A DNA stretch of 64,000 nt, from NCBI GenBank assembly GCA_963764215.1, contig CAVXRS010000001.1:62001-126000 (forward strand), given 5' to 3'. The notes beneath the pieces are model-generated. The model worked only from the letters and a program-made list of their open reading frames with translations, was not told the origin of the DNA and did no database searches. Source of the DNA: JAFDWI01 sp963764215 (GTDB lineage: Bacteria; Actinomycetota; Acidimicrobiia; Acidimicrobiales; Iamiaceae). Shown here piece after piece: positions 28,508 through 38,064 of the stretch. Both the position numbers and the translations under genes were made by a program. How positions within the stretch are numbered: the first letter of the stretch is position 1; every line of letters starts with the position of its first letter.

Positions 28508-29318
28508 CGGTCGCCGTCCAGCCAGAGCTCGTCGGCATAGGTGTCGGTTCCCACGACGGTCGGGCGGAACGGCGACGCCCAGAGCACGTCGGCGGCGCCG
28601 CTGCCCGTGTATGCGGTACGGATCTTCTCGATCCGGTCCTCCCAGACCGCGATCGCGGGCTGGTCGCAGAACAGGAGCTGGAGGAACTCCCCGCCGGCGG
28701 CCTCGCCGCGGGGCACGTCGCCGGGCGCATCGGCGAGCAGTGGTCGCGGTCCACAGTGCAGCACCTGGGCGATGCCGGATGCGCCCATCAGGTCGGGCAG
28801 ATGGCCTTCCATCCACGCGCTGGTCGCGGCCGGTTCGACACCCTCGGGGGCGCTGTCCGACGAGCGCGATCAGGCCCGGGGTACCGATGGTCGAGCGCCA
28901 ACTCGACCGGGACCCCGTCACGGTCCCGGTCCACGACCATGGTCTGGTCATAGAGCGCGGTGTGGACGTGTTCGCGGTGCGGGAACATCCGGCCCGCCGC
29001 GTGCAGGGTGTTCACCTGATCCACGGCCCAGCGGTTCCACTCGTCGTGGCGGCCCTCCAGCACCCAGTAGAGCGCCAGGTACGTGCCTCGACCACCTTCG
29101 CCGGTGACCGGGTTCGGGCCGGGCGCGCACCGTGCCTTCTCCTCGCGGTCGCCACGAAACGACCACCGGCGAATTGCCAGGCTCCGATCATGCAGCCCGG
29201 CATAGAAGTGGTCCCGCTCGTACCACCGGTTGTAGGCGACCTCGTGACCACGCTCGGGGTCGACCAGCGTGAACAACAACGAACCGAGCTGAACCGGGGC
29301 GTCGCTGGTCGCCGTCAT
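28504..29318 (-). CDS. EthD/Dabb-like protein of the catabolic operon (at least three frame breaks)
   Basis: The protein begins MTATSDAPVQLGSLLFTLVDPERGHEVAYNRWYERDHFYAG. After a break near 29200 it continues in another frame as CMIGAWQFAGGRFVAT, then returns near 29155 with EEKARCAPGPNPVTGEGGRG and TYLALYWVLEGRHDEWNRWAVDQ. A further break near 28875 leads to the C-terminal half EGHLPDLMGASGIAQVLHC ... LWLDGDR. The N-x-W-Y-x-x-D-H-x-x-A segment resembles EthD/ferredoxin-fold proteins common in actinobacterial degradation clusters. About 270 residues. No catalytic residues can be named. It lies between the cyclase-like and quinone-reductase-like genes. Confidence 0.6.
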
Positions 29319-29361
29319 CGTGGAGCCCTTTCGACATCGGAAGAGAAGGAAGCGGCCCGGA

Positions 29362-30307
29362 TCATTTGATCGCGACCGGATTGACCGGCGGCCCCCACCG
29401 CGTGGGTGAACGGCAGCGGAGTGGCATCGAGGAGGAACTCGTAGACGCCGTCGTAGGCGCAGTCGCCGGCCAGCTCGTCGAGCATCCCAGTTCTGACCCT
29501 GGGTCATCCCCATCTCGACGAGGTGGAGCAGGTGGGCCGGGAAGAACGCGGCGGGGTCTTCGGCGGCGGGTAAGGTGTCGAAGGTCAGGTTGTCGATCGC
29601 GACTGCGGCAACGTCACGGTGATGAAACCAGGCCGGCGCACCGCCACGAGAGCCCGACGAGTTCATCGCATAGGCGTCACGATCGGGGCGACGGCCACGC
29701 AGATGGCTGCATCTGGCCGGTCCTGACCAACACGATGTCGCCGGAACCGACCGTGAGGTCGCCGGCGGCCGCGGCCGCGTCGAGATCTTCGGGCGTGACC
29801 CGTAGCTCGGCTCGAGTCGCTCGAGCCCTTGGTGCGCGCCACGTCCAGCAGCACGCCCTCGGGAGACCAGCGTGTCGCACGTGGTGGATGCCGAGCTCGG
29901 GTGGCGCCGGACGGCGGTGATCGTCGCAGGGGAGACCCCGTTGTAGAGCCGACCCGCATAGCTGCACGTGGGCCAGACCATCCCAGTGGGTCGCGACCTG
30001 CATACCCATCGTCACCACGTCGTCGCTGGTGCAGAACAGCGAGCGGTCGCCCAGCATGGCCTCGTCGATCGCGGTCATGGTGCGCAGCACGATGCGCCCC
30101 GGGATGTTGCCCCGCTGCAGGTTCTGCGGCGAACGACAAGGGGCCAGGCCAACGAGAAGCGGCGTCCGGTCCGCACGCATGCCGCCGCGGCGTCTGCACG
30201 ACCTCCGGGGTGATGAAGTTCAGGGTGCCGATCCGGTCGTCTTCGCCCCAGCGCCCCCAGTTGTTGACGGCGGCGGCCGCCTCGTGGAACCAGTCGGGCA
30301 GCGGCAT
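29362..30307 (-). CDS. Cyclase-family (kynurenine formamidase-like) metal hydrolase (about seven frame breaks)
   Basis: Pieces in three frames assemble into one protein of ~315 residues: MPLPDWFHEAAAAVNNWGRWG, DDRIGTLNFITPEVVQ, RTMTAIDEAMLGDRSLFCTSDDVVTMGMQVATHWDGLAHV, SYAGRLYNGVSPATI, GVLLDVARTKGSS, RVTPEDLDAAAAAGDLTVGSGDIVLVRTGQM, then AMNSSGSRGGAPAWFHHRDVAAVAIDNLTFD and PFTHAVGA plus NPVAIK at the end. T-H-W-D-G-L-A-H is the metal-binding histidine motif of the PF04199 family, whose members hydrolyse amides, lactones or cyclic substrates. The ATG start overlaps the dehydrogenase stop (TGATG). So many indels in 950 bases point to sequence errors or decay; no alternative gene explains the region. 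Confidence 0.62.
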
Positions 30308-31430
30308 CAGAACTCGAGCACGCCCCGGGCGAGTTTGCCGTCGTGCATGTCGGCCACGACCTGGTAGAAATCGGCCAACGGGTAGACCTGCGGTGACGAG
30401 CTCGTCGAGCTTCAGCGTCCCGTCCTGGTACCACTTGGCGTACAGCGGGATGTCGTGCTGGGGCCGCGAACCGCCGTACCGGGAGCCCTTGATCGTGCGG
30501 TTGACCTGCACGAGGTTCACGGCGGGAAAGCTGACTTCGTCGGTGAAGCCCGGGCACGCCGACTTCGACGGCGGTGCCGCCCCAGTCGAGCACGACGAGG
30601 CCTGCTCCAGCAACTTGGTGTGCCCCACGCAGTCGAACGCCCAGTCGACCCCGCCGGCACCCAGGGGGCCCTTCACCATCTTCGGGTGGAACGGATACAT
30701 CTCACGGATCGTCTCGACGGCGTCGACCTGCGGCGCCGTTGATGAAGTCGGTCGCACCGAAGTGCCGGGCCAGCGCTTCCTTGCGGGGCTCGGTGTCCAC
30801 CGCGATGATCCGCCCGGCGTTGGCGACCGCCAGACCCTGGATGACGTTGAGACCCACGCCGCCGACCCCGAAGACCACGGCCGTGTCGCCCGGCTCCACG
30901 TCGGCGGTGTTGAGCACCGCGCCCACTCCGGTGAGCACCCCACAGGCGATCAGGCAGGCCGAGGTGAAGGGAATGTCGTCGGGGATCTTGACCGCCTGCA
31001 CCTCGGCCACTGTCGTCAGTTCGGCGAAGCTGGAGGTGGCGGCGAAGTTGCTGAAGCCGGCTCGCCCTGGTAGAGTGAACGGCTTCTTGGCGATGCCGAT
31101 CGAACTGGCGACATTCGGTGGGCCGGCCCCGCTGGCATTTGGAGCACACCCCGCAGTTTGCGAGCGTGGAGACGACCACGTGGTCGCCGGGCTTGACCCG
31201 TCGTCACGCCGTCACCGACCGCTTCGACGATACCCGGCCCCTTCGTGACCCAACACGGCCGGTGGCTTCCACGGGAATCGTGCCGTTGATGACGCTCATG
31301 TCGCTGTGGCACACCCGGCCGCGGCCTCATGGCGACGATCACCTGGCCCGGTGCGGGTTCCGGGATTGGCGAGGGCCAGCTCTTCGGTGTAGGTGGCCTC
31401 GTCCGGCCCCAGAAAGACGATGCCTCTCAT
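30307..31430 (-). CDS. Zinc-dependent alcohol dehydrogenase (about six frame breaks)
   Basis: The joined pieces read MRGIVFLGPDEATYTEELAL, then a GVxxSDxSVINGTIPVEATG-like stretch, GPGIVEAVGDGVT, STLANCGVCSKCQRGRPTEC (structural zinc cysteines), AEVQAVKIPDDIPFTSACLIACGVLTGVGA, PGDTAVVFGVGGVGLNVIQG (NAD-binding), EMYPFHPKMVKGPLGAGGVDWAFDCVG, TDEVSFPAVNLVQVN and a C-terminus ending ADMHDGKLARGVLEF. That is the class-III-like actinobacterial zinc ADH family of ~374 residues. It would oxidise an alcohol intermediate to the aldehyde or ketone used by the neighbouring aldehyde dehydrogenase. Breaks occur near 31330, 31200, 31070, 30735, 30570 and 30390. Confidence 0.75.
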
Positions 31431-31453
31431 CGATTGCTGCGATTCCGACTCGG

Positions 31454-32925
31454 TCACGACGACCAGACGATCGTCTGCATCTCGCTGTAGGCGTGGAGAC
31501 CGAAGACGCCACCGTCCCGGCCGATGCCGCTCATCTTGAAACCGCCGAAGGGCGCCTCCATGTTCCGTTGGGCGGTGTTCAGGCCGACATTTCCTGCCTC
31601 CAGGCGTTGCGCGATGGCATACCCGTCGAACGTGGTCCTCGGTGAACACGTAGTCGTACAGGCCATAGGGCGAGTCGTTCGCGATGGCGATGCCCTCCTC
31701 GATCTCGTCGAAGGGAATCACCACGATGACCGGGGCGAAGAACTCGTCCCGCGCGCCCGGATTGTCGTTGGTCGGTCGCAAGCAGGGTCGGCGCCACGTA
31801 GTAGCCGGTGTCGATGTCCGGTCGTGCTGCTCCGAGGATCACCTCGGCACCCGCGTCGATGCTCGTCTCCAGCATCCCCTCGACCCGGTCGCGATGCGCC
31901 GCCGTGATGACCGGACCGACCATCGTGGTCTTGTCCAACGGGTCGCCGACCGTCATCTTCGCCGACGCGGCCTGCAAGCCGGCGACCACCTCGTCGTAGC
32001 GGGACCGGTGGACGATCGCCCGGGTCGGGGCGGTGCAGATCTGACCGGAGTGGAAGCCCCAGACACTCGCCAGGCCGGTGACGACCTTGACGACGTCCGC
32101 GTCCTCGAGCACGACCGCGGCACCCTTGCCGCCGAGTTCCATGAGGCTGCGCTTCATCGTCCGGGCGCATTCGGTCTGGATCGCCACACCCACGCTCGAC
32201 GAACCGGTGAAGCTCACCATGTCCACATTTTGCGAGGCGACCAGGGCGGCACCTGCCTCCGCGGACGATCCGGTCACGATGTTGACGACACCGTCGGGGA
32301 TCCCCTCCTCGTGGCAGATGCGCAACACCTCCAGACAGCTCAACGGGTCCTGTGGCGCCGGTTTGACCACGACCGCGTTGCCGGCCGCCAGCGCCGGCGC
32401 GACCTTGCCGGCCATGTTGGTGATCGGAAAGTTGTACGAACTGATCGCCGCGACGACCCCGACCGGAGCGCGGTGCACCACCGACGAGATCAGCCCACCC
32501 GGCGCCAGCGGCGTTTCGGGCGTCGACATCGGGAGCAGCGGCTGATCGAGGTTCATTCGACCGGCTTCCGCGTAGTAGGCGAACCTCCCGGCGCAGGCGG
32601 GGGCCTGCATCTGGGATCCGACCCGCAGAGTCGCGCCGGTCTCGGCGATGACGAGGGGAACGAAGTCGGCCATCTCCGCGAACATCCGCTTGGCCACCCG
32701 GCCGAGCAGCTCGGCACGTTTCGCGGGTTTCGTGGCCGCCCAGGCGGGTTGCGCTTCCTTGGCGGCTGCGGCCGCGGCCTCGACATCGGCGGCCGACGCC
32801 TCGGGGGCTTCGGCCACGACCTGTTCGGTGGACGGATTCACGATCGGATAGGTGCCGTCGCCACCCTCGACGAACTGTCCACCGATGAGCTGACGGTAGG
32901 GCCCGTCACCAACCTTCTGTGCCAT
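31454..32925 (-). CDS. Aldehyde dehydrogenase (two frame breaks)
   Basis: About 490 residues of the NAD(P)-dependent ALDH superfamily. It shows SSYNFPITNMAGKVAPALAAGN, VSFTGSSSVG (NAD-binding turn), the catalytic glutamate in MELGGKGAAVVLEDAD and the catalytic cysteine in GFHSGQICTAPTRA. The C-terminal third is split by breaks near 31780 and 31640: EFFAPVIVVIPFDEIEEGIAIANDSPYGL and then GYAIAQRLEAGNVGLNT, APFGGFKMSGIGRDGG. It oxidises an aldehyde to the acid, the logical step after the neighbouring alcohol dehydrogenase. The ATG start lies 82 bases after the amidohydrolase gene in the same operon. Confidence 0.9.
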
Positions 32926-33007
32926 CAGGGCAACGTCCTTTCACGCATCGGCCGCGCCCAGTTCGTCGGCGGGGATCGGCACGGGGAGTTCGAGAGACAC
33001 CGGGAGG

Positions 33008-34207
33008 TCAGTGCTCGTCGAGGCGCAGCAACCTGATCGCATTGCCCCGTACGAGCTTCTCGACGACCTCGTCGGACAGATGAGTCATCTGACTCTCCGC
33101 GACCTTTCGGGTGTTGGGCCACGTCGAATCCGAGTGTGGGTAGTCCGATTCGTAGACGACCCTGTCGACGCCGATCGCGTCGAGCATCTGCAGACCGTAC
33201 GGGTCGTCGAAGAAGCACGGGTAGATGTGCTTGCGGAACACGTGGCTCGGTGGTTCGAGGACCTTGTCGGCGACGCCACCCCAGCCGCGGTTCTCCTCCC
33301 AGACCTTGTCGGCCCGATCGAGGACATAGGGGATCCAGCCGAGCTGGCCTTCGGCATAGGCGACATCGAGACCGGGGAATCGCACGAACACCCCGGACAT
33401 GATCCAGTCGATCATCGAGAGCGCCGAGTTGATGAAGGTCAGCGTCGAACCGACGAGCGGCGGAGCATCGGCCGATGTCGAGGGCATCTTCGAGGACGAT
33501 CCGATGTGCATGTGGATCGCGAAGTTGCATTCCTCGCACGCCGCCAGGAAGGGGTCCCAGTGGTCGGTGTGGATGCTCGGCAGCCCCAGATACGGCGGGA
33601 TCTCCGAAAAGCAGACGTTGCGGACCCCTTTCGCGGCGACGCGGCGGATCTCCTCGGCGGCGAGCTGAGGGTCCCACAGGGGGATGATCGCGAGCGGGAT
33701 CAACCGGCCGGGTGCGGCCGCACACCATTCGTCGACCATCCAGTCGTTGTAGGCCTGCACGCACAGCAGGGACAGATCCTTGTCCTTCGCCTCCATGAAC
33801 GTCTGCCCACAGAAACGGGGAAACGTCGGGAACAACAACTGCGCCTCGGTCCAGTTGGCGTCCATGTCGGCGAGGCGGTCCTCGACACGGTAGGAACCGG
33901 GACGCATCTCCTCGTAGGTGACGCCACGCATGGTCACGTCGTCGCGGTCGACGCCGACCGCGGAGTCGACGCGCACGAGCGGCCGGACGAGATCCTCGTA
34001 CAGCCACCAGTCGGCGATGGGTCCGTCGTCTCCCTCGTCCCCGATGATCGCGGTGAACTTGCCACCGATGAAGGAGATCTCCTTGGCAGGCCGACGGACG
34101 ATGCGGGGTCCGATGTCCGCGTACTTGGACGGCAGTCGGTCGGTCCACACGTTGGGGGGCTCGACCACGTGGTCGTCGACCGAGATGATCTTTGGAAGCT
34201 CCGTCAT
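33008..34207 (-). CDS. Amidohydrolase-family protein (PF04909 type)
   Basis: A complete 399-residue metal-dependent hydrolase. It has the N-terminal metal segment ISVDDHVVEPPNVWTDRLP (D-x-H-V-x-E-P), CNFAIHMHIGSSSK, a conserved MSGVFVRFPGLDVAYAEGQLGWIPYVLDR stretch and the late aspartate in YESDYPHSDSTWPN. Members of this family decarboxylate or hydrolyse cyclic or aromatic intermediates. It is the first gene of the minus-strand catabolic operon and free of frame breaks, unlike its downstream neighbours. ATG at 34207 was preferred to 34216 because MTELPKIISVDDH is the usual beginning. Confidence 0.88.
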   Translation of the reverse strand: MTELPKIISVDDHVVEPPNVWTDRLPSKYADIGPRIVRRPAKEISFIGGKFTAIIGDEGDDGPIADWWLYEDLVRPLVRVDSAVGVDRDDVTMRGVTYEEMRPGSYRVEDRLADMDANWTEAQLLFPTFPRFCGQTFMEAKDKDLSLLCVQAYNDWMVDEWCAAAPGRLIPLAIIPLWDPQLAAEEIRRVAAKGVRNVCFSEIPPYLGLPSIHTDHWDPFLAACEECNFAIHMHIGSSSKMPSTSADAPPLVGSTLTFINSALSMIDWIMSGVFVRFPGLDVAYAEGQLGWIPYVLDRADKVWEENRGWGGVADKVLEPPSHVFRKHIYPCFFDDPYGLQMLDAIGVDRVVYESDYPHSDSTWPNTRKVAESQMTHLSDEVVEKLVRGNAIRLLRLDEH

Positions 34208-34285
34208 GGTGGGCACCCTAGCGGCTCACCTGACGCTCCGTCAGACCAAACTGGAACTCGTTCTACTACCGGTGGCGCACCCCGG

Positions 34286-35599
34286 TCACTGCCACGGTGA
34301 CGTCGGTGGCCGGGGCCCGCCGGGCGGAGACGACGGCGGCGGAGCACTCGGAGGCGGCGCGGTCGGCGGAGCACTCGGAGGCGCCGGCACCGTCGGCGGA
34401 GCGGTGGGAGGCGGCGCGGTCGATGGAGCACTCGGAGGCGTCGGCACCGTCGGCGGAGCGGTGGGAGGCGGACGCGGTCGATGGAGCACTCGGAGGCGTC
34501 GGCACCGTCGGCGGAGCGGTGGGAGGCGGCGCGGTCGGCGGCGCCACCGGTCCGGGCTGGGGATAGGCCGCCGGCTGGTAGCCCGGGTCCGGCGGGGGCG
34601 CTGCCGGAGGCGACTGGGCGTAGCCGCCTTCCCGTGGTGTGCCGTAGGGAGCCGGCGAGGTGGGGCCCGGAGTCGTCTCGACGGCGCCCTTCCGCGGACG
34701 CATGGCGAGCGCCCCGAGGATCATCACCGCACCACCGGCCATGACCAGGATGAGTCCCAGTTGCGGCGCGGTGATCTGAAAGCCGGTCACACCTTCGGCC
34801 TTCAGCCGGTCCGGAAGCTTCTTGACGATGTCGTACGTGTCGTAGGCACCGAGTCCCACGAGCCCGATACCGAGCAGGGCGATCAGCAACCGCGCGGCGC
34901 GGCGAAGTTGTCCGCCCAACACCACCACGGCACAGACCACCCCACAGGCGCCGAGGGCGGCGGCGATCTTCGCATCGTCGGTCAGCGACCATCCACTGAA
35001 GGAAATCGAATTTGCCTGGTCCGGCGTGAGCCGCAGCCATTCGGCGAACGCTCCGACGATCGCCGCCGCGCCCCCGATCAGCGCCAGGAAGGCGCCCACC
35101 CGTCCTCCACCGGTGGGCGTGGACTGCTGCTCGGGCGACCCGGCTGGTGGCGGCGCCGACATCGCCGGGCTCGATACCGCCGGGCCCCACGCCGTGGTCT
35201 CCTCGGATGGACCGGTCTCAGAGGACGGTTGTTCGGTGGCGGCGTATGGCGGTGGCATGGCCGACGACGGTTCAGACGGAGTCGACGTGCCAAAGGGGCT
35301 GTCGGCTCGGATCGCTCCGGAGTGGTCACCTGAGTCGTCGGCGACTCATCGGTACCGGGACCGGGTGGGTGCCGCATCCAGGGATTGGCCGTTTCGGTCG
35401 TGGGATCCGATGGCGAGGCCGCCGCTCCTTGCTCCGCGACGTTCGGAGAGGAGGCCACCTCGGCAGTGGGCGACGACGCGGGCTGCACCTCGGTCGGTGC
35501 CTCCGGTGCGGCCACCAGGTCACGGCCTCCGCACTGCGTGCAGAACAGAGCCGCAGCGGGAACCTTGGCCCCACAACTCGCACATGACTTTTCCACCAC
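34286..35599 (-). CDS. Zinc-ribbon membrane protein with proline-rich tandem-repeat tail (two frame breaks)
   Basis: The N-terminus is a double-CxxC zinc ribbon (CASCGAKVPAAALFCTQCG). A low-complexity Pro/Thr/Ser linker follows, then about four membrane helices (VGAFLALIGGAAAIVGAFAEW, ALGACGVVCAVVVLGG, LLIALLGIGLVGLGAY, LGLILVMAGGAVMILGALAM) and a Pro-rich C-terminus. One base seems missing near 35295, joining SEPTAP to FGTSTPSEPSSAMPPP, and one extra base lies at 34472 in the third copy of a 57-bp repeat, after which the true tail would end PRPPTSPWQ at 34286. Total ~435 residues. The GTG start was chosen just before the zinc ribbon. Function unknown; similar proteins are common in actinobacteria. 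Confidence 0.7.
34357..34528. repeat. Three tandem 57-bp repeats
   Basis: Units start at 34357, 34414 and 34471. Copies 2 and 3 are identical except for one inserted A at 34472, so copy 3 is 58 bp and shifts the frame of the minus-strand gene. Each unit encodes a 19-residue Pro/Thr/Ala/Val peptide (PTAPPTVPTPPSAPSTAPP-like). Such repeats expand and contract easily. Confidence 0.85.
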
Positions 35600-35671
35600 G
35601 CTGATGCTCCTTGGTCGGCTCCTCCCATCCTGCCAGATCGGGGAGCAACCGCCGTTCTGTGACAACCTCGA

Positions 35672-36436
35672 CTAGGAGGACCTGTCCGTGTCGCGCGGAC
35701 CGGGGGCGTTGCGGAATCGGAACGGTTCGGGTTGGCGTCCGGGCACGACGTACCAGCATTCGCCTGTTCCGTCTCCCTCGGTGATGCCCATGAAGGCGTC
35801 GACCACGTCGCCGACCGCGAGAATCGGAAAGTGCGTCTCCACGAGAAACGGACGAATCTCGGCGATGATGTCGGTCTCCGCGAATGAGGGACACAGTGCG
35901 TTGATTCGCACGCCCGTGTCACGATGAGCCTCACCCAGCGAGCGCACCATCGACACCACCGCGGACTTGTTGGCGCCGTAGAAGGGGTCGAAGGGCACCG
36001 GGACGATACCGGCCATCGACGCCGTCGCGACGATCTGTCCGTGGCCCACGCTCAACATCTTCGGCAGTGTCGCCTGGAGTCCGAAGACCACGCCGTCGAG
36101 ATTCACCGACATCGCCCGTCGGTACTTCTCCACATCGAACGCGTCGCCGAATGCCGTACCGGTGGTGACCCCGGCGTTCAGGTGCACGAGGTCCAGCCGT
36201 CCGAACTCGTCCCAGGCCCGCGCGACGGCCGAGGCGTTGTCTTCGGGCTCGCGCACATCGGTGTGCACGAACACGCCCCCGAGTTCGGCGGCGAGTGCCG
36301 AACCGGCGGCATCGTCCACGTCGCACAGCACGAGTGACACTCCGAGGCTGGACAGCCGGCGCGCGACCGCGGCGCCGATCCCGTTCGCGGCGCCGGTTAT
36401 CAGCGCAACCTGTTCGTCGAATGCTTGATCGGTCAT
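35672..36436 (-). CDS. Short-chain dehydrogenase/reductase (SDR)
   Basis: A complete classical SDR of ~254 residues: the cofactor motif ALITGAANGIGAAVARRL, DVDDAAGS (an acidic residue after strand 2, suggesting NAD preference), LNAGVTTG, the active-site serine in IVATASMAGI and YGANKSAVV (Y-x3-K). MTDQAFDEQVALI at 36436 was chosen as the start; an ATG at 36463 would add nine residues with no conserved sequence. The substrate is not recognisable. The gene follows no operon partner closely; the next 160 bases upstream contain a degenerate tRNA-like fragment. Confidence 0.88.
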   Translation of the reverse strand: MTDQAFDEQVALITGAANGIGAAVARRLSSLGVSLVLCDVDDAAGSALAAELGGVFVHTDVREPEDNASAVARAWDEFGRLDLVHLNAGVTTGTAFGDAFDVEKYRRAMSVNLDGVVFGLQATLPKMLSVGHGQIVATASMAGIVPVPFDPFYGANKSAVVSMVRSLGEAHRDTGVRINALCPSFAETDIIAEIRPFLVETHFPILAVGDVVDAFMGITEGDGTGECWYVVPGRQPEPFRFRNAPGPRDTDRSS

Positions 36437-36484
36437 CGGGTGCTCGCTCCCATAGGGGGTCATCGGCTTCGAATGGATCGGGCG

Positions 36485-36575
36485 CACCAGGCGGCGACCG
36501 GAATCGAGCCGGTGTTCAGGGCGCTGGAGAACATTGCCGTTGCCCCACTCTGCCAGAGAGCCGGGTGTCTCGGGC
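36485..36575 (-). other. Degenerate tRNA-like fragment resembling tRNA-Cys
   Basis: On the minus strand a perfect T-arm (ACCGG CTCGATT CCGGT, 36496-36512) is followed by CGCCGCC and T, the same 3' acceptor strand as tRNA-Cys at 43.5 kb. Upstream a D-arm-like GGCAGAGTGG is kept, but the anticodon region (GTTCTCCAGCGCCCTGAAC) does not fold into a 5-bp stem with a 7-base loop and no matching 5' acceptor strand exists. CCA is not encoded. It is probably a tRNA-Cys pseudogene or an old attachment-site scar. Confidence 0.5.
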
Positions 36576-36598
36576 ACGCATGCGGCGCACCTCGAGTT

Positions 36599-37133
36599 CT
36601 ACATCGCGCCGGCAGGCTCGGCGACACCCGATCCAGGAACAGTGCCATTCTGCTGGAAGCCCCACACCAGCACGCCGATCACCCAGGCCATGCCGATCGC
36701 GCCACCGAGATAGAGGTTCATGGCACCACCCGGTGCGAGGATGCCACTCGATCCGAACACGGTGACGGTCTCGATGGCCTGCTCGACGAAGAAGAGCACG
36801 CTGAACCACCCCAGCCAGCCCGGGATGGCCCGGGCCTTTCCGAACCCGAGGGGAACGAACGCCGCGGCCATCGTCATCGTCGATCCGTTGACGATCGGGC
36901 CCCAGTACTGCGGGATGTCGAAGAGCGTACGGGCGGTCGACGGGTCGAGCCCCTGGGGGTGAAATGCCAACCCCGCCCAGAACCAGGCCTGGACCTGGCC
37001 GGTGACGACCCAGCCGAGGATCCCACCGACGAAGATGTACCGGTTCGGTCTGGGCAACAGGTTCGCCACCATGCCCCCGAACACGGCCACCGTGAGCGCG
37101 GCGAAGGTCGCGGTCCACGCTCGGCTGCCACAC
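36599..37133 (-). CDS. Polytopic membrane protein, start uncertain
   Basis: Five hydrophobic helices are seen: TFAALTVAVFGGMVANLLP, YIFVGGILGWVVTGQVQAWFW, STMTMAAAFVPLGFG, WLGWFSVLFFVEQAIETVTVFG and LGGAIGMAWVIGVLVWGF. The likely GTG start at 37133 (VWQPSVDRDL) is in a different frame from the helices, so either a base is lost near 37110 or the start is internal. The gene begins about 20 bases after the DUF427 gene stop and is probably cotranscribed with it. No family was recognised with confidence. Confidence 0.55.
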
Positions 37134-37151
37134 CTGTCCGTCCAGACCGCG

Positions 37152-37670
37152 CTACCAACCCTGCGTGCCGGGGCCACCCTTGAACGGTCCGACCAGGTTG
37201 GCGGTGATCCATCCGCCGTACAAGCCCCCGGGCTGAGCCTCGACCTGTTCCTCACCCACCAGGCACGCATCCATCGGTCCGGCGTAGAACGCCACGAAGC
37301 CGGCGATGGCGGCGAAATTCGGACTCGGATGGTCGTAGCCCCAGGCGGCCGATGGCGCCGACGCGGTCCCCACGGTCACGTCGTAGTAGTGAGCCGTGCC
37401 TTTCCACTCGCAGAACGACGCCTGTCGGTTCCGAGTGAGGCACCCGTCCACGATGTCGCCCGGAGGCAGGTAGTAGTTGGGCGGATGGCTCGTCTCGAGC
37501 ACCCGGAACCCGCGGAGGGTGTCGGCGATGGTGACGCCCGCGAACACCACCCTGATACGGGCGGTGACCGGCTCCAGGCGGGGAGGTCGGGGGTAATCCC
37601 ACACCGACTCCTCGCCGGGGCCAACGGTTCCGCCCCGGCGGTGGCGGTCACCGGGTCGTGGGTTCGTCAC
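37152..37670 (-). CDS. DUF427 domain protein
   Basis: A 172-residue protein with the DUF427 layout: ESVWDYPRPPRLEPVTARIRVV, FRVLETSHPPNYYLPPGDI, SFCEWKGTAHYYDVTVG and WGYDHPSPNFAAIAGFVAFYAG. The family forms a small beta-barrel and its biochemical function is unknown to me. The start is GTG (VTNPRPGDRH). It overlaps nothing and lies directly left of the degenerate tRNA-Cys/att repeat, so it marks the chromosomal side of the integrated element. Confidence 0.85.
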   Translation of the reverse strand: MTNPRPGDRHRRGGTVGPGEESVWDYPRPPRLEPVTARIRVVFAGVTIADTLRGFRVLETSHPPNYYLPPGDIVDGCLTRNRQASFCEWKGTAHYYDVTVGTASAPSAAWGYDHPSPNFAAIAGFVAFYAGPMDACLVGEEQVEAQPGGLYGGWITANLVGPFKGGPGTQGW

Positions 37671-38064
37671 GCCTCCAGCATGCCCGCAGCGGCCGCCGAT
37701 CGGGTCGGCAGAACTCTCCGCACGCCGGCGCCTTCGAGAGGGAGGGCCCGACGCTCAGCTCGCCACGCGCTCCGTCAGGTGGACCGTTCCCGGACCGCGT
37801 TCGGTCGGCCCAAACGCCGCTGACCAGCACAGACGTGCTGGTCAACGCTGGAGGCGGCGACTGGAATCGAACCGGTGTACAGGGCTTTGCAGGCCCTTGC
37901 CGTCGCCCGCGAAATCGCTGGTCAGCCGGGCTGAACGTAGCACGGTCGGTGTCGAGAAGGAGCACGAAGGGAGCGAGCGAAACAGAACGACGTGCCGGGC
38001 GAGGCGCCCGGCGCGACATCGACCGGGTGCCCCAAAACGGCACCTCGGGGATGCCCGTCCCCAG
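37671..38064. other. Gene-free stretch holding the left end of the integrated element
   Basis: No convincing coding sequence is seen in these ~390 bases. The stretch contains a terminator-like hairpin (37819-37846), a degenerate tRNA-Cys 3' half (37851-37901) and, right of it, unique sequence up to the end of the first element gene. Short open frames here overlap in all frames and lack domains. Confidence 0.6.
37817..37901. repeat. Left attachment-site repeat (displaced tRNA-Cys 3' half plus hairpin)
   Basis: This ~85-bp segment is a direct repeat of 43442-43526. It has the same hairpin arms (GCTGACCAGCAC / GTGCTGGTCAAC), the same GCTGGAGGCGGCG (CCA end plus acceptor strand of tRNA-Cys on the minus strand), a mutated T-arm, and a 25-bp block starting GTACAGGGCTTTGC that is identical in both copies (37877-37901 and 43502-43526). 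It fits attL of an element integrated at tRNA-Cys. Confidence 0.75.

Noticed and set aside
34357..34528. CRISPR-like array
   Set aside because: The repeats are adjacent without spacers and are in frame as protein repeats; no cas genes are present.
37877..37901. Second functional tRNA-Cys at the left end
   Set aside because: The T-stem has a mismatch and the 5' half (D-arm and acceptor strand) is absent.
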